From positions 434,001-498,000 of the forward strand of contig JASAOL010000608.1 of NCBI GenBank assembly GCA_030849045.1: a DNA stretch of 64,000 nt, given 5' to 3'. Position 1 is the stretch's first letter. Each line of letters starts with the position of its first letter. This stretch comes from Wallacemonas rigidus. Lineage: Eukaryota; Euglenozoa; Kinetoplastea; Trypanosomatida; Trypanosomatidae. This document shows positions 48,195 to 57,400 of the stretch, piece by piece. The position numbers were made by a program, and so were the translations under genes. The notes beneath the pieces were generated by a model that did no database searches, was not told the DNA's origin, and worked only from the letters and a program-made list of their open reading frames with translations.

Positions 48195-49055
48195 GGTCGG
48201 TGATATCACAAGCGTGTGTAGGCGTCAACTAGTGGTATTTGTTGGCGTGTGCGTTTGAGTATAATAATAAAAAATAAAAGAAAGAAAATCTTGCAAAAAA
48301 GAGAGGGGGAGAGAGGTCAGCTGTGACGAGAGGACGAGAAGACCCAAGGGATCTGTGAGAGGAAGCTCTGTTCTATGTATTCTTTTTTTTTTTTCTATTC
48401 GAGCATAGGCGCGTCCTCAATCCGCTGCAGCACAGAGCCGGAAAATATATATGTGGCACCGCGCTCAGAAAGACAAGGCGGCTGCGTTCATCCACATTGT
48501 TCACGCAAGCGTTCATTCGTTGTTGTTGTTGTTGTTTTGTTGCGCTACATTGTTTTTCGTTTACTTTTTATTTTATTTTGGAAGCGCATTTATTCTATCA
48601 TATGCGCCAGTAAACGAGCAACTGAAATAGAGAAGAGAAAAATGGGCAAAACGGACACATGTGTAAGCAATAGTTAACTTTGGGAAGATCGCGCTGCTGT
48701 TGTTGGTGTTGAAAAGAAGAGATGCGTGATGATGTGCGCTGGAGGTGCCGAGAAGGAAAAAGAAACGCAACAGAAGATTCTTGAAAAAAAGGAATTAAAA
48801 CAACAAGGCCCGAAGCGTCGGACAAGGGCGCCAGAAGGAACGAGAAAAAAAAAAACGCCGGTGGTGGTGGGCACGTCACCAGGCAGCTAGCGGAGAGTTC
48901 TTGCTGTTTGTCCTTCCTTGACCTCCTCTCCCCTTTTTTTTTCTCTCTTCACGTTGCGCTAGTTTTAATGGTTTGATTTCGTCCCTCTGCGCGCTCAGCT
49001 GTATTTCTATTTCTTTATTCACTTTTCCAAGCGCTTTCGCGGCGGTTAGCGTCTC
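48195..49055. other. Intergenic spacer, no gene seen
   Basis: It contains a GTT repeat at 48518-48537, T/C-rich blocks and an A11 run near 48844-48855. No frame with coding character was found. Confidence 0.65.
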
Positions 49056-49535
49056 TCACTGGATCTTCCGCGCGGGCGTTTCCGTTGCCCTGGCGGTGGT
49101 CAGGCCCCATGGGAACTCCTTGGCTTCCGGGTCCTTCACGACCATGTTGCGGGCGGCGGTGGTGATGACCTCGCCGGTATCCGCCTCCACGCCAATGAGA
49201 GTGGGGATAGACTGCACATCAAATCCTTTCGTCAGACGCTCCATGCCTGCGCGATCTGCGAACGGCAGTGCAAGCCACGGCATCTTCTCGTAGTAACCGT
49301 CGAAGTCCGCTTGGGCCTCGTCCCAAGAGATGAGAATGACCTCAAAGTTCTTCGTCTCGTGGTGCTTGTCGTAGAACTCGATAAGTTGAGGTGTAAAGCC
49401 GCGGCACGGCGGGCACCAGCTGGCGGAGAAGTAGAAGAACACGATCTTGCCGGACAGCGACGCGAGCTCTGTCGCGCCAGCGGCTCCGTTCAGTACAGTC
49501 GCGGAGTTCGGGATGAACTTCTTCAGTAAGGACAT
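49056..49535 (-). CDS. Tryparedoxin, third copy, with C-terminal tail and possible N-terminal presequence
   Basis: Taking ATG 49535 (MSLLKKFIPNSATVL) gives 159 residues with WCPPC (Cys41, Cys44), RGFTPQLIEFYDKHHE, LISWDEAQADF, cis-Pro in QSIPTLIGV and DPEAKEFPWG. It continues ~15 residues past the usual FPW end (TTARATETPARKIQ). The frame stays open upstream to ATGs at 49730 and 49736. That extension (MTTPQCTAHLRTAGVACLLR and on) is Arg/Ser-rich and has no acidic residue, like a mitochondrial presequence. It also crosses pyrimidine tracts, so it may be leader. No AG separates the last tract from ATG 49535. Leishmania has a mitochondrial tryparedoxin, and this copy is the best candidate here. 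Catalysis should be normal. Confidence 0.93.
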   Translation of the reverse strand: MSLLKKFIPNSATVLNGAAGATELASLSGKIVFFYFSASWCPPCRGFTPQLIEFYDKHHETKNFEVILISWDEAQADFDGYYEKMPWLALPFADRAGMERLTKGFDVQSIPTLIGVEADTGEVITTAARNMVVKDPEAKEFPWGLTTARATETPARKIQ

Positions 49536-50288
49536 TGGGGATTGTGAGAGACGTGAAAAGAAACAAGTAGTAGAAGAGGTGTACAGAGAGAGGCGATATG
49601 ACTGGCACTTAGGAGATAAAGAAGGCTGGAGCGTGCAGAGGGAAAAGGAGGATGCGGACGATGACGGTAGACGGAGAAGGCAGGCGACACCGGCGGTGCG
49701 AAGGTGGGCAGTGCACTGAGGAGTAGTCATGGTCATCTCCCACCACTTCAACAGCCCTTCTCTTTTTTTCTTTTTTCTTTTTACCTTCAAACACACCAAC
49801 GCGACTTAAGAAGACGGTGGTGGAAAAAGTGTCGATGACTGATCTCCCAATGATGGCGTGGTGAGCTTGTGCGCACTCGCTTACTTCGCGCTCACAAGTG
49901 CACCGTGACAGCTCACTGCCCAGTGCCATTCCTGTCAACGACGTGACGGTGACTGTCAGACGTGGCGTTTTATTTATTTATTTTTTGAATAGTCCATGTG
50001 AGTCCATTCGCGCGCATGGAGAGGCGCCAATCCACAGACGGCGTGGCGTGGTCACATCCACGTATCCCGGAAAGCAAATAAATAAAAAAAAGACAGGCGC
50101 GAACGTGCCAACAAAAAAAGAAAAAAAAAGTTTTGCACATGCGGCTGCAGACTCGCGACAAGAGGAGGGGTACCGTCCGCCACCTGATTGTGAATACATG
50201 TGTGTGTGAGAGAGAGAGTAAATGTAAAGAAAAAAAAAACCTGAAGGATGGGTTCGATGATACATTCGCGTGTCGCCTCGGGTGTTCG
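49536..50288. other. Intergenic spacer holding alternative leader of the third tryparedoxin
   Basis: Coding-strand pyrimidine tracts occur at ~49545-49605 and at ~49805-49835; the latter is followed by an AG. They could direct two different 5' ends for the 49056 gene. An A-rich block at 50078-50130 belongs to the upstream gene's 3' UTR region. Apart from the possible N-terminal extension (to 49736), no gene is seen. Confidence 0.6.
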
Positions 50289-51473
50289 TCAAAGAAGGCG
50301 CGTCATGCACACATACAGAATCACGGCAAATAACAAGGCCGCTGAAAGACCCCAAAACGAATACTGTGAGAGGCCGCTGGACTGCGAGGACTCGCGTTCT
50401 GCGCGAATGAGTAAGTCGGCTCCTGGCCACGGGAAGGCGACGCCATGCGGATCCCGCAGCAGCATCGTCCTACCTTCCGACACCAGAAGCTGCCCATTTT
50501 CCGCGTCGACCACGACCAGGCGGGGGGCCGACCGAACCTTGTACTGACGGCGCAGCCACTTCCCCACGGCACCCTGCGCATCCGCATACCGCAGGGCGAG
50601 CCACTCAGCGTGACCAGAGGCAGTAGGCTCGCGCGGGGTGTAGCCGGACCTCGCGGAGAGACGCGGTTTGTGACCCGGCAGCATGCTGCGCTGAATCGCA
50701 TCAGAGCGCGTCTCATCATGCGTTTTCTGTTGGTGCGTCTTTTCTTGGGCCTCCAGCATCGCGATCGCCTGCTGTGCGGTCGTACGCGTTGTCGTCGTCG
50801 TTGTTGTTGTGTTGGTGACTGGTGGGGCGTCCGGAAACCTTGTCGACATGTGCTCCGTCGCACTCGTCGCGCCATCGCCTGCGTGGGTCGTTTGCGTTGT
50901 GACACCGGTCTCGGGGTTGTAAGACATCGTTGTCTTTGTTGTCATCGTCACGACCTCCAAAGGTTCGTGGGGATTGAGTTGCTCCCTCAGGCGCTGGCTA
51001 TTTTTCTGAACATGACCGCGGACATGTCCGGTGGCCTCATCGGTGTCCACACGGTCGTCTTCCTCCGCATTGGAGAGGGCACCGTCTCTACTCGCTCTTC
51101 GTCGGCTCTCTGCCGCCGGCGGAACCACCTTTTTGTGACGGAGTACGTAATTACTACTGCGGTTCTGGAAGAAGTCCATCATTCTCGACTCCGAGCGGTC
51201 GTCAGAGACGAAGACAACTTCGAAATCGTGTTTCTTCGCGTTTTCATTGTAAAAATCAGCCAACTGTGGGGTGAAGCGCTGGCACGACGGGAGATAGTGC
51301 GCAGCAAAGTAAAAAAGGATGTACCGCTTACCCTTGAGAGCGGACTCAGCACTTGTGCTGGAGCCGTCTTGGCGCAGCAGCTCTAACTTTGGGAACGCAT
51401 CGATTACAATCGCGCGCGAGCGGTGTGGTCGGCGAAGACGAGTCGTGGTCGTCGCATCAGAGGAGCTTGGCAT
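50289..51473 (-). CDS. Tail-anchored tryparedoxin-like protein with YLPSC site
   Basis: I use ATG 51473 (MPSSSDATTTTRLRRPHRS, 394 aa). An ATG at 51623 would add 50 residues that read through a likely splice region. Tryparedoxin features: KRYILFYFAAHYLPSC (active-site position; W to Tyr60, first Cys to Leu61, second Cys kept as Cys64), QRFTPQLADFYNENAKK, FEVVFVSDDRSESRM, SAPRLVVVD with the cis-Pro, and DPHGVAFPWPG. A Thr-rich disordered insertion of ~150 residues splits the fold before the second half. The last ~25 residues form one hydrophobic helix (FWGLSAALLFAVILYVCM) followed by TRLL: a tail anchor, probably in the mitochondrial outer membrane or ER as known for tail-anchored tryparedoxin 3. 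With one cysteine it cannot form the usual intramolecular disulfide. Confidence 0.85.
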   Translation of the reverse strand: MPSSSDATTTTRLRRPHRSRAIVIDAFPKLELLRQDGSSTSAESALKGKRYILFYFAAHYLPSCQRFTPQLADFYNENAKKHDFEVVFVSDDRSESRMMDFFQNRSSNYVLRHKKVVPPAAESRRRASRDGALSNAEEDDRVDTDEATGHVRGHVQKNSQRLREQLNPHEPLEVVTMTTKTTMSYNPETGVTTQTTHAGDGATSATEHMSTRFPDAPPVTNTTTTTTTTRTTAQQAIAMLEAQEKTHQQKTHDETRSDAIQRSMLPGHKPRLSARSGYTPREPTASGHAEWLALRYADAQGAVGKWLRRQYKVRSAPRLVVVDAENGQLLVSEGRTMLLRDPHGVAFPWPGADLLIRAERESSQSSGLSQYSFWGLSAALLFAVILYVCMTRLL

Positions 51474-51919
51474 ACTGTTCTTCGATGCCGGTAAGACACG
51501 CTCCGTTTTCTCTATAAAGAAAATGGGCGAGTTGCACGGCAGAATGACGTGTGGGTAGATCAGAGGCGTACGCGACAACAGACACGAGCGAAAAGAGGGG
51601 AAATAGAGTGAGGAACGAAGCATGCTTGGTGTAGATCACGTCGGAAACAAGTTCGGCCGGTGTCACAAGAAACGCCCGTTGAGCTTGTGTGTTCTATTAG
51701 GGTGTCTCTCATGTATGTTTGTGTGTGTGTGTGCTTCAGATCGGTGGCTTCGTAGTGCGCACGTACTGTTATCAGCACATTCTTTCTTCTTCTTCTTTTT
51801 TTTCCTGTCACGGTTACTATTTTTTTTTTTTCGTGTGTGTGTGTGATCGCGTGAACCACCAGCTCCTGTGGGCCGTACTCCAAGAGTACCGAACACCGTC
51901 ATGAGTCGAATGAGGGTGC
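51474..51919. other. Short intergenic spacer
   Basis: It contains the pyrimidine run CCCATTTTCTTTA plus AG on the coding strand just upstream of 51473, the source of that start choice, and a T/C block at 51780-51830. Nothing else was found. Confidence 0.6.
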
Positions 51920-52975
51920 TCAGCCGCGCGAGTCGCGCTTCAAACGTCGCGCTTCGCGTTCCTTCTGCGCCTGAGGTCCACCCGTGACGAACGCCGGCCA
52001 CAGATACGCCACCGCAATCACCACCACTGCCGCAGCGATCAACGAGACCGAGAGGAAAAGTCGACGACCAATGGCCATACTGTTGTCTAGCGTCGTCCAC
52101 GGGAACTGATCGCCCTGTGGATCGAGTACCTCGAGCATAAAGCGACCAGTGATGGACAGCACGCGTGGCACGCACGCGCGTCGCTCGATGCGCGGTGTAG
52201 GCGGCGCTCCAGACGCACGCTGCGACGAGGTGGAAGTCGAAGATGAAGTCGAGCAGGTCGGCGACTGCGGCTTATGTGCTGCATCCGCAGGCGCCGCTTG
52301 CGAAACGGGTGGGGTGGTATTTGTAGGAGCGGGTGTTGCCATCGCGGGCGGGATAGGCACTGTGTTGTCGAGCACTAGCACAGCAGGGTACGTGAAGACA
52401 CGTAAATGGTACACGAGGGGGACTGCGACGATCTCGATCCACTCAAAAGGTAATCCGTAGTAGCCGTCCGCGGTGGCCGGGCAGCTCGCCACGGGTGCTT
52501 CCGCGGTCGTGTTCTTCTCTTCGCCCGCCGTGGCGGTGGCACCCTCGCCCTCATGAATCGCGGCCGTTGAGATCGTTTGGGAATCCTCGGCAAGAGGAGG
52601 AGTGACGTCGGCCTTCGCAGAGGAGTGTCGGCTGCCACCGCTGCGTCGCCGGGGAGTGTACCGCGCCGGCCTCGGCGAGCCTGGGGCATCTGGCTGGCGT
52701 GGCGGCGAGTCCACGTGAGCATGCGACATAAAATTGGCCATCACGTCCCCTTCCGATGTATCCCGTGATATGTAAAGTACGGCAAAGTCTTTATTGACGT
52801 GATGCCGTCTGAAGAAGTCGACAACGAGAGGGGTCACTTTCTGACACGCCGGCACCCACGAGGCACCAATGTACACAACGAGGTAGGCATGCTCGGAGAG
52901 GACTTCAGCGGCCTTGACACGCGTCCCGTCGGGCTTCATCAGGGTGAGATCAGGCCATTGTGAGAAGTAATTCAT
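51920..52975 (-). CDS. Tail-anchored tryparedoxin-like protein with WVPAC site
   Basis: Start ATG 52975 (MNYFSQWPDLTLMKPDG), 351 residues. The fold begins AYLVVYIGASWVPACQKVTP, with Trp40 and Cys44 kept but the nucleophilic Cys replaced by Val41. RRHHVNKDFAVLYISRDTSE matches the next strand; a disordered insertion (~85-170) interrupts it; YYGLPFEWIEIVAVP and FTYPAVLVLDN (cis-Pro) resume the fold. A second disordered Thr/Pro/Ser insertion precedes the family ending DPQGDQFPW. A single hydrophobic helix (LFLSVSLIAAAVVVIAVAYL, ~304-328) and a basic tail ending RRLKRDSRG make it tail-anchored. It is the first gene of the cluster in transcription order. It probably acts without dithiol chemistry, perhaps as a receptor or regulator for redox partners on a membrane; that is inference. 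Confidence 0.87.
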   Translation of the reverse strand: MNYFSQWPDLTLMKPDGTRVKAAEVLSEHAYLVVYIGASWVPACQKVTPLVVDFFRRHHVNKDFAVLYISRDTSEGDVMANFMSHAHVDSPPRQPDAPGSPRPARYTPRRRSGGSRHSSAKADVTPPLAEDSQTISTAAIHEGEGATATAGEEKNTTAEAPVASCPATADGYYGLPFEWIEIVAVPLVYHLRVFTYPAVLVLDNTVPIPPAMATPAPTNTTPPVSQAAPADAAHKPQSPTCSTSSSTSTSSQRASGAPPTPRIERRACVPRVLSITGRFMLEVLDPQGDQFPWTTLDNSMAIGRRLFLSVSLIAAAVVVIAVAYLWPAFVTGGPQAQKEREARRLKRDSRG

Positions 52976-54467
52976 AGTGCTGCACCTTCAGCGTATCAAT
53001 GACCGATAGTTTGTTTGTATCAGCGCTTCTGTTTATTTGTGCGTTCGTTTCAAATTGAAGAACAAAAAAAAAACGTTGTTGAGGACAGGGTGAAGAGCAA
53101 AAAGCGGAGGAACGTGAGAGAAGGAGATACAAAGGGGTGGTTGACAATGTGAGTTGCGGTGTGCGGTCCGGACACGAATGACGACGCACCCTTGAGTATC
53201 CTGATGCCTAAGTTCTGCCGTTCATGAGTGTTTTTTTTTCTTTTTCTGCTTGGCGGACTCGCGTGTGATGTCTGCGTCTGTCTCTACAGCGCGGTACTGC
53301 GGAGTGATCTGAGCATGGTGCGTAAGCAACAGCGGCAGAAGTGAAAAACAAAATGTGTCGAGTCGCGTCTCTCTGGGCACGGAGACACATCTTGCTGGAT
53401 TTGTTTCCCGTGATTTGCTTTTTGATATTTTGCCTTTGTGTCATGGCCGTGCGCGTAGACGCACACACATAGATCGAAACCCCATTACACATACATATAT
53501 AAAAATAATCTGTTGAGAAACGAAGGGAGAGAGAGGAGGAGGAAGAGGTGACAAACATGACTAGAAAAAAAAAAATATGAGCAGATTACCGCTCAGCTGT
53601 GTCACACTCATGTGAGAGACACAAGCGCTGTCGCTGACTTCGCACCTCGCGCATCACAGTGGATGCCATGGACGGAAGCGAGGAGTCACGCTTCGGCGTA
53701 GACAGAAAGAAAAAAAAGGAAAAAAAAAGGAAAAGAAAAGAAAATCAGTCCATGAAACAAACAGTTCAAACAACCACCGTTGGCACAAGTGGGTGTGCTT
53801 GACCTGACAATCGGAGACTGATGTTTGGGTGTTTGTTTGTTTTTGTTTTCTTCTGTCGGTATCGTCATTACACGCGTGCTCTTGTACATATGAAGAAAGA
53901 AAAGGAGTGCGTGTGTCGTGATAACTAGGTGTTGGTGTTGCTGATGTTGTTTTGGATGTTCGTGATGTTTTCGGTCAAGGCTCAGGAAGAAAACGATGCG
54001 AGACAGACTGCATGCCTCAGACGAGGGAGGTGCGCGGTACAGAAGAGGAAGAAGTGAAGAAAAAAAATAAGGAGAAGAAAAGAAAACCGTGCACTACCCT
54101 TCTTCACGAGGTGAATCAGCCCATCTACAAGCGAACGATTTCAACAAAAAAGCGAGAACATCCTCAAAGGAACGCAAGGAGAACCCAGCGGAAGTGCGCT
54201 GTGGCTATTCACAGGTTTGCGTTGAGAAAGAGAACAGAGCAAGAGAGCACACGAACAAAAACACACACAAAAAAAAAAAAAGGATGGCCAAACAGTTTTT
54301 CTTAGTTTTGGCAGTGTTACGTATTTTCCCCGCGGAACGTTTTTCAAGAAAAAATCGTTTGAAAGGAGGTCATGTCGTCTGACTCGCGTGAACGTCACCG
54401 AACACGGAGGGGGGAAACAAAGAAAAAAAAAGACAATAGGGGGTTCGGGTTCTGTGCGTGGATTACC
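52976..54467. other. Intergenic spacer (1.5 kb), no gene seen
   Basis: Mixed A/G and T/C tracts (A9 near 53064, T/C 53228-53246, A-rich 53705-53745 and 54058-54088, A12 near 54269-54281). Frames of up to 116 codons are low-complexity and begin without splice context. Confidence 0.65.
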
Positions 54468-57400
54468 TCAGCCCGCGTCCTCCTCACAGTCGCGCACCTG
54501 ATGAATCCAAATACGACAGTGGAAAATTTTGTTCAGATACGTGGCGACCTCCAAAAAGCGGATGTTCTCGGTGGAGCTGAAGTAGACGTACACCTTGCGC
54601 ATGTCCGCCTGAAGCTCGCACCCGACGAAGCGCATACTCTCCACGCGGCATGCATAGAAGTACCGCTGCATCATCGGAAGCTGCCGCAGGAAGCCCAATG
54701 TCTGCTCCTCAAGGACGGGCAGCTCCTGTGTGTACCAGAGAACCTCGTCGCAGGTGGCTTGACGGTACACACGTCCCCAGGATGCGGTGTGCGGAAATTC
54801 CGGGATCGGTGAAACCGCGCGGTCCTCAGGGCTCAAGCCATCGTACACCTCGCGCGTCCAGACGCCGATGATCAAGCCCATATCCAAGCCAAGGTCGCCA
54901 TCCACCACAACGAAATCATTGCACTCGTAGCGCACCGAAGACGCGTAAATACACGTGCGGCAGCGGTGCTGGAGCTTGTAGACGTACCGGATCCGGTCGG
55001 TGAGGTTGATCGTCGCACGCGTTGCCGCCGTCCCGTTGACCGCGTACGTGGCCTCGGCAGGCTGATAAGCGTTGACTGCCGTGGCACACGCGCGGGTGGT
55101 GGGCGGGACGTCGTCGAGAGTCTGGATCTGCGCTGGGTCCCACAGAAAGGCCTGAGAGCCGTAACCGCACGTATTGTTCGCTTGATACCGTGCGCGGCTA
55201 CGTGGCCCGTACTTCCCCATCCGACGGTCGTCGCGTTCAATCCGCGCTGCCTCCGCGTCCGCGAAGAGAAACGGTAGAATGCGGTGCCAGATGTTGGCCA
55301 CCATCGACTTTAGAAAACCCGACGAGATCACCTCACCTGTCGGCGCACCAACGAAGTGGCTGCGGGCAGGGCCCACAGACGCCTGTGTCGTGTCGTTTCG
55401 CAGAGCAGCGGACATGTAAGGAGCGCAGGCAGCGGTCTGACGTGCATCGTCGTCTTCGCCCTTCTCCGCCGCCTCCACCGCGGGCACATCGGCCGCTTCC
55501 TGCGAGTGGAGCTCCTGTGTCGGTGTCTGTGGTGATGACGGTGCCGCGTCCATAGGCTTCTCTGTCCGCGCATCAACGGATTCCTCGTCCGCTCGGCGCG
55601 CGTCACCGCTGACCTTGTCGGTGTCCCCGGTGCCGGTCAGTCCCATGCGGGACTGTACTGACTTGGGGGCGGGAATGCGGATGGCTTTTGTGTGCCGAGG
55701 TGGTGCCCACGCCTCGACGCGGAGCATGTCTCGACCGCACGCCTCGCGCGGTTTGATCGACGGGCAGCCGGCCGCCACGCCACGAACTTTTGGGACGTGA
55801 CCTACAGGTGCGTCTCCCATGATCGTGGACGTATCAGAAAACACGTCCGACACCTCGGAGACGCCTCCATACTCGGCGGCCGGACTGCGCGTAAATAACG
55901 AAAGGTGCGTCGCTGTCAGCAGCGCAGTCGCGCGCGGGCCGCGACGCTCACTGGGCAGATCCGCTTCCGTTTCGATCACGGTAGCGAAGTCATCGTCGGC
56001 ATTCAGTGCGCGGTGAAAACGTCCGCGATGGTGGTGGCGAAGGTGCGATGAGTCATAGTGTCGAGGTGCCGTGGGCGTCGCGACGATCGGACTGGGTAGC
56101 GCCTCGCTCCGCACAGAGCCATCCATCACGATCACGGACGCCGTTTGTGTGGCCGGCACGTCGGCCTCGTAGTTGCCGGCACGCGCACTGGCTGCACTTT
56201 GAGCGTCATCCTCATCGCTTCCCCCGCTCACGTTGCGGTTCGCACAGCTACCGCGTACAGGGGTGCGGAACTCGTCTTCTGGGTGTGTGGGAGTGGAGTC
56301 GATCTTCGAGGCCTGCTGCGTCACACGCGGGCCTTCGACGGCTTCGGTGTCCTCTGCAACGGGTCGTCGCCTGTGTGTGATCAGGCAGTGTCCATCAGGC
56401 TGTGGACGCAGAGAGGGGTGGTGGTCGCGCAGTGGCGACAGTGTGCGCGCAGCCGCGGAGCCGCGAGCCGGTGTGCAGGCCAGCGCCGCAGCTGCCGAGT
56501 TGGTGTTTCCTGTGAGCGTCTTCGCCATGGGTGGGGAACATAGTCCGTTGTTCCCGCCAGCCGCGATGGTGCGCGCCTGCACATGAGCAGCTGTCTGTGG
56601 GAGAGGGGTGTCGCAGTGACTGTCCGTAGCGCGAGCCCGTCCGTAGCTCGCGTCTGTCTGTTGTGGAACGCGATCTGGATGCCGATTGACATCTCCCTGC
56701 TGCATCCATATGGGCTGGGGAGTTCCCTGCGGCGCGACGGCGGCCGCCTCACCATGATGCGCCGCGGTGCGGATTTCACGTGTGTGCTCGTTCGCGTTGG
56801 ACACGGCGGGTGCGTCCTCGTCCTCGTCCTCGTCGACGGCGTGCGCCGCACTCTTCCAGTGCCACGACTCGGCCTGGTCGCTCCACAGCAGGCGCAGACT
56901 GTACGGATCGTGGCGCCAACGGCTGCCAGGGAAATCACCCATTGTCATGAGTACCTCCCGGGGTGTGATGGGTGGGGGAGCAGGGCGATGGGCCGGCGTC
57001 GCTTGAGCGTGAGCGCGGTTCGTGCGGGGCTGCTGCGCCGTACTTTGATTCACCCCCGCGTCCTCTTTCGTCGACTCTTCCGCCTCTGTTATCTGCGGTG
57101 AGGCTGACTCTACGGTTCGAAGAATAGAAGCGGTCATCGCCGCCTCTCCCGCCTCGTCGTCTTCATCAATCGCGACGTGTGATGCGGGGGCGGACAGCGC
57201 CGCGCGATGGTATTCGTGATGCCACCGCAGACGCTGCTGAACCGATGCGAGTTGTGCCAGCGGATCGCTACGTTGTGCGTCCACGGGTACCATCATCAAC
57301 GGCGCTGCTCGTCCACCACAAGTCGCAGCTGCTGTTGTAGAGAATGCGTGTCCATCGCTGGCATGTGCCATCGGCGCGCTCAGCGGGCTGCTTATCGGGA

